Assembly: GCA_963978905.1 (NCBI GenBank)
Contig: OZ022257.1
Span: 36,671,919 to 36,735,918 of the forward strand
Length of the DNA: 64,000 nucleotides
Origin: Trichostrongylus colubriformis
Taxonomy: Eukaryota > Nematoda > Chromadorea > Rhabditida > Trichostrongylidae
Direction of reading: 5' to 3'
In this document: one piece after another, positions 10,989 through 22,315 of the stretch
How the letters are laid out: each line of letters begins with the position of its first letter
Numbering within the stretch: the first letter of the stretch is position 1
Program-made: the position numbers and the translations under genes
Notes under the pieces: model-generated
The model's database searches: none
What the model was told of the DNA's origin: nothing
The model's input: the letters and a program-made list of their open reading frames with translations, nothing else

Positions 10989-11844
10989 TTAGGTTGGTGA
11001 AAAAGTCCTGGGACACCAATTTCAAAAAAAATGTTAAAATTCGAAAAAAGGATCTATGAGCCGGTCGACGTTATAGATCAATAGCCACACGATCGTAGAT
11101 AAGACTGAACCAACGATCAATTTTGCCGAGGTCTATATAAGCAGTATCGATCCAGTAGAAGAGGGTCATCGAGGTTGAGCATCGCTCAGTCTCTCCTCAT
11201 TCGATTCCAGATCAAGGACCTTCTGGGAAGGGTCGAGGGATGAATCCTGGGTCTTCTACGCGAATCATAGCAGGAAAGCTCAGTGGCTTCCCCAAGGAGA
11301 AGCGGCTCCGACTCAATCGAAGTCAAACACCCATGTGCTGTTGGTGGGACTCACAAGGAAATGCTCTACCACGAATTTCTCAAAAGTGGTACCACAGTAA
11401 CCGCAAGCATCTACTCTAATCAGCTGCACAAGTTGAGCGAGGCAATGGAACAAATGCGGCCAGGACGGAACAAAGTCTACTTTCTTCATGACAACGCACA
11501 CCTTCATGTTGCAAGAATGTCTCGGGAAAAGTTGGAGGAGCTTGGATGGGAAGTACTGCCTCACCCTCCAAATTTGCTCGACCTTGCCCCTTCCGATTAT
11601 CACCTGTTTAGGGCCCTCAAACAAAATCTCAGAAATAAGGAATTTAATGATCGGAGGTGACCCGCTTCCTCGACTCACAACCAGCTTCCTTCTGGAGAAA
11701 AGGTATTCGTGATCTGCCCAAAAAATGGCAAAGTGTTATCGATGTAGAAGGTGATTACATTGTGATTTGAAATAACGTCAAAATAAAGTTTTTAAAAATT
11801 GAAAGAAAAGTTCTCAGGGTCCCAGGACTTTCTCACCAACCTAA
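10989..11844 (+). mobile_element. mariner element relic, 0.86 kb
   Basis: Inverted ends TTAGGTTGGTGAAAAAGTCC and the complement CAGGACTTTCTCACCAACCTAA. A TA precedes the left end (10987-10988); the right flank reads TG, a likely decayed TA. At 856 bp it is shorter than the usual ~1.3 kb, because most of the region encoding the N-terminal DNA-binding domain is missing. It carries the transposase pseudogene described separately. Confidence 0.92.
11239..11770 (+). pseudogene. mariner transposase, 5'-deleted and frameshifted
   Basis: The transposase cuts and joins the element at its ends. The visible part runs from the first catalytic aspartate (RDESWVFYANHSRKAQW, D at 11239), through a frame change near 11340 after a CCWWDSQG-like block, to an open stretch with the second aspartate in HDNAH (D at 11490) and the third in DLAPSDYH (D at 11595). 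The spacing of 34 residues between the last two is the DD34D signature of mariner. A further frame change after NKEFND leads to the conserved tail KGIRDLPKKWQSVID and a TGA at 11768-11770. The N-terminal helix-turn-helix half is absent. Two frameshifts and the deletion make it non-functional. Confidence 0.92.
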
Positions 11845-12009
11845 TGAAAGCCTTCTAGGAATTTTCCAAAAACATCAATAACTCATGTTTACTTCGAGAC
11901 AAATGTAGGCATTCAGGAATATAGTGGAACACATTCTAAGCTTTCTAGCAAAGTATATATAGATCCACCAAACTCCGTGAATGAAGCTACAATGCCCTTA
12001 CAATCAGTC

Positions 12010-12716
12010 GATACCCACCAAACGCGCGGAGTCATCTACTCTGAGTTGTCTTGGGACACCAAAGCCACGGATCCTTGCCACTCCATCAACGCTGCATTGG
12101 GCAAGGGATGTGTGAACTACGGAATGTGCGCCGTTGGTTCATCAGCTTCAGCAACGGCGAGATAGACATGGAAGATAAACCACGCTCAAGACTGCGCTCC
12201 TGGGACGCGGAAAGAAATGCTTTTGACTGGTACAAAGCGAGAAGTAACCGCTACCGTACAAACCCACCAACTTCAGCAGCTCACCACCGCTGTTCGAGAA
12301 AAAGCCGGAGAAGGTCCGCGGTCGCCCTTCTTCATACGACGCCTGCTCCTACGTCGCGAAGAGTACCCAGGCACTCTTCGCGGCCAAGCTGCAGGAGCTC
12401 AGCTGGGATGTCCTAAACCACTCGCCATACTCTCCAGACATTACCCCTTTTGTCTATCACCTTTACCATCCTCCGAAACCCTTACTGGCCATGGAAAAAT
12501 TCATTGATAATGACTCGGATGCAAAAGCGATTGCTGACTCCTTCGACTCTCATATCCCAAAATTCTGGAAGGAGGAAATCAACGATCTGCCTATGTAGTG
12601 GCAGGGTGTTGTCGATAACAATGGTGAATACGTTGGTGCTTTTTGTACGTTTGTTGGAAGAGATAATAAAGAGTGATGATCGAAAAAAATCCTACAAGAC
12701 TTTTGGTACAACCTAA
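12010..12716 (+). pseudogene. old mariner element with decayed transposase
   Basis: The right end ACTTTTGGTACAACCTAA (to 12716, then TA) is a mariner terminus; the matching left end was not found. Decayed transposase pieces are spread over several frames: an N-terminal helix-turn-helix region (GCVNY..., then VRRWFISFSNGEIDMEDKPR), then after an internal deletion AAKLQELSWDVLNHSPYSPD and a tail DLPM-stop-WQGVVDNNGEYV. The third catalytic aspartate region reads FVYH instead of SDYH. It is more diverged than the neighbour at 10989-11844 and belongs to a different mariner lineage by its terminus. Confidence 0.85.
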
Positions 12717-12718
12717 TA

Positions 12719-13633
12719 TATATTTTGAAGATGACTAACTGCCTACAAGTCAGAATTTTGATCTCATGGTTACTTCATTTCTGAACCTTAACCTTATGAA
12801 TATTAAACAGTTAACTGACTCAAAAAACAAATGAAACAGAGCGGGTCTATCGATTACATATGTAAATTTTGCCGCAACACGAACAACAAACAAACAGACG
12901 AACCACGGTGAAAGATGAGGAGTGAAAAAGCACGAACCTATTGCACGACATACATATATCATAGAGCAACTCACGATTCATGACTTTCGCTCTTTCGTAA
13001 TCGAATTACCAGCCAGACTTCTTGAACTATGGTGTGAATTGGAGGCGGCACAGGAAGTGGGGGGGGAGAGAGTTTCTGAAGTGGCGGAATCAACCCAATG
13101 TAATGTGCTTGAAAAATGCATGAGTTTGCTTCACATTCGTCTGACTGGTTTTTCATGATAGCTCTTCAACTGACTTTTTTACTCTGTCCTTACTCCTATC
13201 ACACATACATATAAGCTTAATTACTTATAACTACTGATTATTTGACCCTACTCATGTTGACAGTTGTTGCATAGTTGGAGAGCAGAAGAAGCTATTCCAT
13301 CAACTCTGTAGAATCCTGAACTGGTTCGTCCGAGCCCAGCATTCACGTCAAATATACGTGGTACTTACTGTGCAGGGCTAAGAGCGGCAAGCAAATTTGC
13401 CAAGTTCTTTTGTTGAAGCAGTGTCCAAACTTTTCTGCCTCTCACTCAAGCGCAAAATCAATTAAGCACTTCTTTTCAACCTCAAAAATCATTCCTTCCC
13501 ATCTACTCCTTCCTTGCTCCATTTGTGAGCTCCTGGCTCTTCAATTAGCTCTGAAGCTATCTTTTTACCCTCATTTTCAGATTGCACTTTCAATATGTAC
13601 TGTGCCTAATTATTGCCCTAGATCAATGTCATA
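12719..13633. other. no supported feature
   Basis: Contains a 78-codon frame at 12922-13158 overlapping an AATTACCAG acceptor-like site, but two other frames there are also open, so coding cannot be claimed. A minus-strand segment 13371-13431 with a GTAAGT-type donor is another unsupported exon possibility. Confidence 0.4.
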
Positions 13634-13635
13634 TA

Positions 13636-14140
13636 CAGTAGCGCTCAAAAGTCTGCGGCCAAAACTTTTTTGTCATAACTTTTTTTCTTCTTGACCGAAT
13701 TTGACAAAATTTTAATATGTGGTGCCTGAACCTATTGTCAACATTTCCTCCCACTTGAGTGCCGCTTGACTCTTTTCATAGTTTTTTACTAGAATTTACT
13801 ACAAGACCACCCAAAAAAGTAAAAGGCTTGGTCAAGAAAAACGGCTTTCTTTACAAAAATAAAACGAACAAGCCTCAGAAAACATCAATACTCTATAGAG
13901 AAGCCACGACTTTTGATGACAGCGGCACAGCAGGACGGCATAGGGATGGCACTCCGAAAACAAAAAAATTGCATTTAACTGAGTAACTTACACCGTTGAG
14001 CGCCAAAATAGTATATTTAGTATGCAGTCTCTCCAAGTACAACATATAAAATTTCTCTTGGATCGGTGCAGTTGCAAAAATGTTACAAGTGAAAAACCAA
14101 AGTGAAAGACCATTTCGCCGAAGACTTTTGAGCGCTACTG
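13636..14140. mobile_element. TA-flanked MITE, 505 bp family, copy 3
   Basis: Uninterrupted 505 bp copy with ends CAGTAGCGCTCAAAAGT / complement ending GAGCGCTACTG and flanking TA (13634-13635 and 14141-14142). It is the best reference for the family and supplies the empty site for the nested element in copy 2. Confidence 0.92.
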
Positions 14141-14142
14141 TA

Positions 14143-14825
14143 TGTAACCCTGCAGAATGGAGGGAATGGAATGGCAGTTGTTGTTCGATAGCTTTGGACA
14201 GAAACGTACTGAGCAGCGCAGAATCTGGTGCTCATTCTGATCAAAGAACTGGCTCCGCTCTTTGTTGCTTTTAATTAAGTAATTGAACTAGGCTCGTGCT
14301 GAAGACTGCTTTGTTTAATGAAAGTTGCGAGCGTCTTAGAATGATGGCCTGCAACATACTTAAGCTGATTCCATCGTCGGGGTGCGAGCGCGAACACATG
14401 ATCCAAAAAGCTTATGACCAAGGCTGCACGCTCCTGAGTGTCTTTTCTGTGAACTGCTATAACTCAAGCGGAGCTATCTTCATCCCTTATTATTAAGAAA
14501 AAGGTTTTCTCCCAACTAGGTAGCTACATATTTCTGCAGTACGACTCAACCATTATGCGGAAGTACCTCTTCAGAATACATAATTGCACTGCCTGGATAC
14601 TGCAATAGCTGTCTTTTGTCAAGCTGCGCGAAGGAGATGCGGCCCGCTTTTGTTGTACGTTACACCTTCATCTCTGTGAATTTCCTTACAATTATTCTCT
14701 GTGAAGTCAACCATACCAAGATGACATGCATCGCAGCATACAGCCACAGCGAAGCGCTTTTTCTGAGATGGATATTGCGCACGAGTATGCCTCTGCCGCA
14801 ATCAGCAAAATGGACTTGAGCTATT
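14143..14825. other. no supported feature
   Basis: Overlapping frames of 60-67 codons lie on both strands at 14616-14819; with both strands open neither can be favoured. No element ends seen. Confidence 0.4.
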
Positions 14826-15047
14826 TTACCAGTTATCGGTAATTAAATCCGCGACAATCTCGCGTTTTTGTGGGCTGGTCATTTCAACGAGCCGCTGCTT
14901 ACTTTGAGTAAACATTTTCTTGATTTTCTTTACACTTTGCAAGCTTAGGAACAATAAGTCAGTGTAGTTTTGACCATTCTCGAAATATTTTGCCATGTTG
15001 TTCGATGATTTCGTAAATATATTTGAATACACCTTGGTTCAAATTCT
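14826..15047 (-). pseudogene. candidate terminal exon with one frame break
   Basis: Not recognised. A strong acceptor (CACACTTTTTTCAG, ending at 15048) leads into a frame reading NQGVFKYIYEIIEQHGKIFR and then a stop. One base later, another frame continues with equally protein-like sequence (FLSLQSVKKIKKMF..., QKREIVADLITDNW) to a TAA at 14826-14828. Both halves are lysine-rich, helical-looking and collinear. The simplest reading is a single exon with a one-base frameshift, either a decayed gene or an assembly error. Chance cannot be excluded. Confidence 0.3.
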
Positions 15048-16039
15048 CTGAAAAAAGTGTGCAAATCTATTTCATATTTCCCACTTCGCGCTCATTCTAA
15101 CATTTTCTGGTGAAATTATGGAAGCCAGGGACGAAGGAATGATATATAGTACGCTTTACACATGCCGTAGCACCACGTGTCCAAGGAGCCGCAATAAACC
15201 ACGAATCATCTCAGAAGTGATCCTTCACAAAGTGGCGTGATGGCAAATAAAGCCGGCATTGTTCGCCACAACCTTGATGACTGAATCCCAAACAAGTGAG
15301 TAATCTCCTCCCGCTGACCTCTACAGAACTCCACGACTCCAATAGTTTTTGTGTATGCATCGACCATTCCCGCATGTCACTGTACAGGATGCGGCGAAAG
15401 TAATGAGCGCTTGGCAGAGCCATACCTTCAGAGCACACTGAGATGGAGGAGAATGGGCGTTTCAGTACCATACCCTGATGAGTGAATCTATTACGTTGTC
15501 CGGCAGGTCTGAATATGGGATCGGTCCTATTTCATGCAAAACCTGTCAAATAACTCAGCATGATAATGATACGTATTGCAGACTGCAAAAAAATCAGCAG
15601 ATGTCAAAATTAAAATTTATTGGAAAGCTACGTTTCATCAGCGAAACCCCATAACTCCATAGGCAAACTACTGAAATGCTCGGCTACAGCTCTGCTCATT
15701 GCCGACGAGAAGGTTGAAACAGTGCTGGTCACCTTACTAGGTGAGATGAGCTTTCCTCAGACGTGAAGTTCTCTTCACGCTGGTCTAAAATAGATTCGGA
15801 GGATTAGTAATCTTGTAAGCTCTATGAAGCGTCATCTTCGGTTATAAGTTTGTTCGCGCTGGCCAAGACCAAAACCAATATAGCCTCAGATGCAACAATA
15901 TTGCACACGGTACTCTTTTTCAAGTGGTATACCGTGCGTTTGATCGCCCAAATAATTTTATAGCAAACATCACATTAATCACCGAACAATCACATGAATT
16001 GTCTTTATTGGGTGATGATAAATAAAATTGAATTTCCAG
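15048..16039. other. no supported feature
   Basis: An 86-codon minus-strand frame (15211-15471) is present; an alternative frame there reads CTVTCGNGRC, reminiscent of a thrombospondin/EGF cysteine motif, but it is stopped soon after. No gene is claimed. Confidence 0.4.
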
Positions 16040-16205
16040 GTCGTCCATTAGAATGTTCTACGACGAAAGCACTCTCGGTGACAGGAAGACGGTGAGTCAA
16101 GAGTTCCTAATTATCCTCCATTTTAATGTGCAGCTGATTTTTGAAAAGCCTACCGTTGATGAGCACATTCCGAGTGCGATGAGCTTTGAACTCATTTTTT
16201 GTTAA
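16040..16205 (+). CDS. candidate two-exon 3' end of a gene
   Basis: Not recognised. An acceptor GAATTTCCAG (ending 16039) opens a 52 nt exon (16040-16091) reading SSIRMFYDESTLGDRKT. A GTGAGT donor follows, then a 42 nt intron (16092-16133) ending ATGTGCAG, and a second exon 16134-16205 reading LIFEKPTVDEHIPSAMSFEL and ending at TAA 16203-16205. The intron length is typical of nematodes, but it is a multiple of three without a stop, so an unspliced reading is also open. No upstream exon was found in the preceding kilobase. Confidence 0.33.
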
Positions 16206-16242
16206 TGATCAACAGGAACAAAAACAACTGTGGCATTGTTTA

Positions 16243-16354
16243 TTATTTGTTGATTTTTTGTAAAATGTCATGGGTGCAGATGTCGAGACAGCGCGTTAAA
16301 AGCTTATAAGCTTGGCGGTGTTCTCGGATAACTCGGTTTTCTATCTCCTCCAGA
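16243..16354 (-). CDS. candidate terminal exon, convergent with previous
   Basis: Not recognised. On the minus strand the acceptor TTTATTCAG (AG at 16356-16355) is followed by one base plus 36 codons, LEEIENRVIREHRQAYKLLT then RCLDICTHDILQKINK, and a TAA at 16245-16243. The sequence is amphipathic and helix-like. The stop overlaps a consensus polyadenylation hexamer on the same strand (TAATAAA, hexamer 16244-16239). The frame is also open upstream to an ATG at 16428. It faces the + strand candidate ending at 16205, only 37 bp away. Confidence 0.33.
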
Positions 16355-17871
16355 CTGAATAAACTACGAAACGTACAGAATTTCACAGCACTACATTTGA
16401 TCAATCCTCCATTGCATGTCCTACTCATCTAACGCAGCACTTTTTTCATTTTTCAAAGTTCAGCATTAAGTTTATTGCTCCGATATCGTTCATTTCGTTA
16501 TACTGCGTTACATAGTTTCATTTCTTATCGTGTTATTATTGCATTTGTTATAATTATTATCTGCAACTTATTAGCCTTAGTATTCGATCAGTATGCAAAT
16601 CTTGGGACGCGCTGAATTTTTCGAACGCACCCTGGACGTTATTCTGAAGAAAGCATTTGAGTCATCTTCACAATGAACCTCCAAAGGTGCTCAACCGAAA
16701 AATTTATTAATATCATTACTTTGTCGAAAACTCGTAAAGTCATCGTAAATAAGCGGAGAAGAGCTCCAGAGTATGAGCACAATTAGGAAACTAAAGTATC
16801 ATTGTGTTACCGCAATGATGAGGGGGCATCCCATTATGGACATTATTTTTACCAAAGCCTGAGGAGAAAGGAACCCCACCTTTTCTCTACTAGGTCTTAG
16901 ACAACAATATACGCCTGTATATCAGATTGACCCCACAAAGATCCCTCCAAGATGACTGGACGTGTATCTTTCCATAAGATGCCCCCCTCATTGCGATTAC
17001 ACCGTATCAAGGGTTCAATAACGGATAAGCTGAGCGGAATGGCTCTCCTAAAGAAGACGAAATCCAATTATATGCGCACTAAATTCACAAGACGATATAC
17101 GGCAAGTGGGTGGTGTATGAGAGTGTGGTTTTAGACTTTAAAACTGAAGTAGTACTTTGTTCTTTCGAAAGGCTCGTAAGGGACTCCTCACCCCATAAAC
17201 TATATGACAAAAAATATGAACTGATAAAGCTATGCTTAACTATGACATGATGCATGTGGCTCTATGTACGTATGAACAGGGTGGGCTATTCGTTACTGTC
17301 ATATAGCAGCGTAAAACAAAAACCGAAAGCCAGAAAGGAGAAAAAGTTTCGTAGGTGTTGAACGGGTGTTTTCAGTGAATATAACGAGTTGACATACCAG
17401 GGAAAGAGCACTGTGTGGGTCGTACATATAACTACGAGTGAGTTCAAAGCTAAATGTGACGATTAAGTCGTTTTTTTTTGCCGGTTGCGCAGGGGTTACC
17501 TTTTACGTCGACAAAAAAAGGTCGTAAAAGGTTAAAAAGTCAAGTAGTGAATATTTGGCACGGGGTATTATTGTTAACTACATTTGGCAACCAATGAGAA
17601 ATGAATTGAAATGTATTTTTTTATTTTCTCCTAATCCGGCGCAGCGCTTTATGTTAGCCCGGCAGCGTTTTTACAGTAAAGAGGTGCAGATGTGCGCCAA
17701 CTTTCAGGAGAGGGTCATTTTTGGAACGCAGTAGAGAATACTTCTACTGTACATCGTTCATTTTATTATTCATAAATGTAATTAGTATTCATTGTCATTT
17801 TCCATAGAATCAGTTCATGTTCTTAATTATGTAGCATATTGATGAGCTATTTGGCGCTACATGTATTTCAG
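16355..17871. other. no supported feature
   Basis: AT-rich; a weak hairpin CCTTTTACG ... CGTAAAAGG lies near 17501-17530. No coding-like frame beyond 60 codons with convincing composition. Confidence 0.45.
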
Positions 17872-18142
17872 TTGCCGGCTGTCTATGCACAACTTGTCTA
17901 TTGGACTGAGAACTGAACATGCCAAATTTATGACACTTTGCCCATTCGAAGGTGCAAAGGTTTGTGAGACGGGACGACGGTTTGAAGTGAAGGAAAAAGT
18001 CCTTTGGAATCACCCAAAACTTTCAGCAGCTTTCAGTACCGCTAGCCATATTCGAAACCCGAACAGAACGGCAAAAATCTCACATGCTCCCAATATTTCC
18101 TGTGATAATCTAAAGCCCCTTACTGCTAAACTAGGAAATTAG
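17872..18142 (+). CDS. candidate exon, hypothetical
   Basis: Not recognised. A good acceptor (CATGTATTTCAG, ending 17871) leads to one base plus about 90 open codons ending in TAG at 18140-18142. The middle reads LRTEHAKFMTLCPFEGAKVC and is reasonably protein-like; the C-terminal third is less so. The antisense frame 17810-18013 is also open, which weakens the case. No domain seen. Confidence 0.2.
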
Positions 18143-21100
18143 TGCTGTTTTGTGAAAAGGTAATAGAATCAGAAATCGCAAATACACAGGTCCATGGATC
18201 TGATTTGTCGTCATCGTTGAGGACCTGTCAGACGACTTCCTTCCCTAGGCAATTGCTGCAAGCCTGCTGGACTTCCTGTTTCCTGACAGAATGTTTAGTA
18301 GCAGTGTTTTTACTAGTGTGCAAAGATTTCTGGCAGACAATGTAATTATCAGCTATTATATTTATTGCAGTTATACAGCACGCACAAAGTCAGTAACTTT
18401 AGATCTCTCTGCCTTGCTTACACCTCACGCATTCTTAACGTTCTCATTTAGCGGTGACGTATAGACGGACAAGTTTCTTTTTGGACGTCGCTGACTACTC
18501 ATTCAATCGCTCTCAGAAACCTGCAGAACTCAGCAAACCTTAAAGCAACTTACCTTCAGCATGACACCCTTACTCTTTCTTTATGAGCCCCTCTGTCGTC
18601 TGTTGATCGTGTAAGCACTGTTGATCATCCCAGGTGTTGAATTAATAATCATGTTATTGTATAAAAGGGGTCGAACACAAATGCGATCCCTCCCAGTTCT
18701 GGTCCCGTTGTGGCTCACTGCCTTCTCATCGACTTAGAACACTCATTGAAATTTTATGACAAGACACTTACTAGGCTTCTTGCCTCTGGGAAATAGGTTA
18801 GAAGTAATTTTTTGAACTTGATGGACGATTTCGCCGCAAGAAGTACTTGAACTGCATATCAGTAGGGTCTTTACTGAAATGCAAGCTGCACGCCAAGAGT
18901 TGAACGGAAGTGGTGCATATATGTATGTAATAACCATGTGGGTCCTTATTTGTAATATGAGTGTACCTACCAGCATTTTGAATGAATGAGTCACGGTGAA
19001 TCTGCTTTTATCTTGTGAACACAGTCTGTGGGTTATCTCTGCGGAATCAATCGAAATTCGCCCCATTCTCTTTCGTTTTGCCGATGGCGATGATTAAGTA
19101 TCAAGGTTCTCCGTTTACTTCGGGCTTAGAAATATCGCCTTAAGTGATTGCGCTTGAAATTCTGTTTGTGATCAATCAGAAGGAAAGGATGCAGGACCAA
19201 CCTCATTGAATTCATGAATTTATGTATCGTAGACCCGTTTTGCATGCATGACCTCGTTGCTATTCTCTGTGTTACCGTGCGATCAGTTCTATGTACAGAG
19301 TTACCATTTCTTTGTAACCAAAAAAAAAATCGAATTACGAAGAAAAAGTTCGGAAATTAAGAGCCTCACGAATATTGCAGACATCAACTCGGCACATTTC
19401 AGAGTTGAAAATTTCAATGTTATTTCTCGTCATTCTACCCTCTCCATATTATATTGCTCAACCTACACTGCCTCTCTGTCGTTCGCCTGTCATTCCCTCA
19501 TATCTCTTTCAGTCCTCTTCTTATTCAAACATTTAAATAGAATCGTAATGATACCTAAGATCTCCAAGTAAATGAGAAATTCGTTATCATCATTCTGCCG
19601 ACGCTATTAAATCGTTTAATTTTCCATGAATGCTCGAAGTTGCGATGGCCGAAATTCGACACCGCTCTCTTTCCTCATCGCCATTACAAATTCCAGTGTT
19701 GCTCTGACGGCTATTTGACTCCTCATCACATCTGTCCTTTTGAGCCACTGAGATCACTCAGGATCGTTTTACTTGGTTTTTATGTCACAACAGGTGTTCT
19801 ACTGTCTCACACTGCTAAAAAAAAGTTGTGCCTTCGAAGTTTGATTGCTGATGTTCTCTCGACTTCGTCCTCTCAGTGACAACTCCTTGTAACTTAAAGT
19901 TTAACAAACTGACAATGAGATAAGATTCCAGGATATAATGGAAATACGATTGTCATACGAAACATGGAAAAATTCTATCACAGTTTGAAAAAAAAATCCA
20001 GAAAGCGTGGAACTTGACTTTGTGCAACTCTTCTTCTTCTCCCTAGCGTTAGTCCCGCGCCGTCGCAGGCTTCGACTCCAGTACTTCGAAATAAAATTTA
20101 CTACAACTGCTTGTGGTAGATCTCTTGGTATCAAATTGTCGATCGTTCTTTGACTGAGCATGATGACTGGAAGTCACCGCAGATCAATATTAGAAAATCT
20201 GAATTTCTGAATCGTTCGGGGAATGCTGCCTCTTTCAGCTGCATACTACTATGTGAAATGCCAACCGTCTTCAAAGCATTTCGCTAGTGTACATCTCAAT
20301 TAAAGAACGCTCATGTTGCTGGCGACTTCAACAACCATTTATAACCCTTTACTTCGTGCCGCTGTGCCATCCGTTGAATGAACAAGACTCGGCTTTCCAG
20401 CCTTTAAAATTTGCATGGTCCATTTATTCAGCTGAATCACCAGTGTTAATCCAGCGATCACATCTGCAGTCAGTGATACGGGTTACATCCCTCGCCAATT
20501 AATACATATTTGTAAAAATTCAGTCGATCAGTGCACTTCACTCCTTTTTGAAGCAATATCGAGTCAACTACACCATATGAGCTTTTGTTTAGCGCCTATA
20601 GCGCGCTCTTGTCATGTCGCCTTTGTGGATTCCAAAGGTTGCTTGGTTTTTCAATCAAAATCAACTAGAAGATTGGTGAACCGACCTGAACCAAAGAAGT
20701 TCTGCGATTTATTGGAGAGCGGCGCTCGTTGGTTGACCTAGAGAGAATCATGTACATTTTTATAAAAGTAATGTAATGAGGTGTATTGTAGGATGAGGAA
20801 TCCAAATGTTCCCATCCTACAATGCACCCGATCCGTAAGATCCGTAAGATCCATAAGATTTTCTTCTCATGACCGTCTATCATCTTCGCATAATCGACTT
20901 GACTAACTTAAGAGCGTCCTCCCTCTAGCAGTTCACATAGATCACCAGTGGACATTTGTTTGTGCATTCGTTTTCATGTCAAAATCCTCATGCCAGTCCA
21001 TAATCCCAGAACATTATGGATTTTGCGGGAAATGCGAGCTCTACTTCAATAAACTCTTGGCCAAAATAGTCTCCATCAGATTCAAACGCGACCGGCAACT

Positions 21101-21884
21101 ATGTACAGTGTCGGATTGATAAATTCGGCCCTAATTTGTTCGGTTACTTACATATTTATTATTAAATTTAAATTCGTTCGACGTTCGGGAGGTCAACGGC
21201 CATCTTACTTGTAATTTTGTCGCCTCATTTGCTTTGGAAAACGAATGCTCTTCGGCTCCTGGTAGTAGCTTGCCTGCTCGTATGTAGCTCCGCTTGCTAA
21301 CCTTGTGACTCCCACATGCATTCTTGTTTATATTACTATGTATAGAATTAACATTTATAATTATAATTATTTCCCCCACTCCTCCCATATTTATGGAATG
21401 CTATTTATATTCATATTTTCTTACAATTCCTTGTCTGCTGTGGACCTTTCTTCAAAAGAAGCTACAGTGAAGACTATATCTCCGAAGCGTCATATTATTT
21501 TAATCGCTCGATCGATTGGATGAAGATGAATTTCCTTATTCACTGCTCTATATCTATGTTTGACAGTCTCTAAACAAAAAATGTGACAGATTGTCGGCAA
21601 TGGAATTCTAAGCCAGTGTCAAAGATACATAAATCAAACTTATGGATGACATGCAGGTTTTAGAAACTATAAAACATATGAATCCGCCGTCACCCTGTCC
21701 TTTCAACCCCAACAAGTTAACGATTGCGCATGGCGGGGAGGCAAGGGCGTTAATAAACAGAAGTACTCGAGTACCGTACATTCTTAGTGCGCACTTTTCT
21801 AACATTTTGGATCATTTATTAATCTCTTATTTTAGCACAGGCTTGAGCTCTTCAAAACGTTTCACGCTCTTGTACCATCCGGTC
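18143..21884. other. no supported gene; small hairpin and 9 bp repeat
   Basis: Frames of up to 107 codons (18743-19066 minus, 19248-19571 plus) have poor composition and no domain. A 15 bp hairpin sits at 20781-20827 and three 9 bp units (ATCCGTAAG-type) at 20831-20857. Confidence 0.4.
20781..20827. repeat. 15 bp hairpin
   Basis: GTGTATTGTAGGATG (20781-20795) pairs with 20813-20827, one G-U pair, 17 nt loop. Immediately followed by three ATCCGTAAG-like 9-mers. Confidence 0.8.
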
Positions 21885-21888
21885 TTAA

Positions 21889-22293
21889 AGGAATATGCGT
21901 TTTTGTGTTACCCATACGTTTATGTTGTATTTGCCTAATGTGGGCCTCATGCAAAATTTCACGCGAAAAAATGCGAATCTGGCAGCACCACAAAGTGCGG
22001 TCCCAGTGGGCGGGGCCTAAGAGTTAAAGCCTCGTTCCTTGGTCCGCCGCCGTGGGGAACGGAGAGTGGGACTGTTTACGAAACTTTCTGCTCCTACAAT
22101 GCGTCTCCGACCACGGCGGACGACGGAACGAGGCTTTTCTCTTAGGCCCCGCCCACTGGGACCGCACTTTGTGGTGCTGTATCTCAGCCAGATTCGCATT
22201 TTTTCGCGTGAAATTTTGCATGAGGCCAACGTTAGGCAAATACAACATAAACGTATGGGTAACACAAAAACTCATTTTCCGTGGACGATTCCT
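21889..22293. mobile_element. TTAA-flanked palindromic element, copy A (405 bp)
   Basis: Nearly the whole element is one palindrome; its right end reads ATTCCT and its left AGGAAT, each followed or preceded by TTAA (21885-21888 and 22294-22297). Internal landmarks are GTGTTACCCATA, TATGTTGTATTTGCCTAA and GTCCCAGTGGGCGGGGCC with their complements in the other arm. TTAA duplication is the hallmark of piggyBac-type insertion. No transposase is present. Overlapping short frames on both strands are by-products of the palindrome. Confidence 0.88.
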
Positions 22294-22315
22294 TTAAGAT
22301 CATTTGTTCATGTAT

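Noticed and set aside
12922..13158. 78-codon + frame with leucine-rich tail as a gene
   Set aside because: Three frames, including the antisense, are open over the same stretch.
15330..15400. CTVTCGNGRC on the minus strand as a thrombospondin/EGF motif
   Set aside because: The frame is interrupted soon after and lacks the other conserved residues of either domain.
20297..20345. KNAHVAGDFNNHL, resembling the GDFN motif of non-LTR endonucleases
   Set aside because: A single short motif with stops on both sides and no other endonuclease or RT motif nearby; chance is likely.
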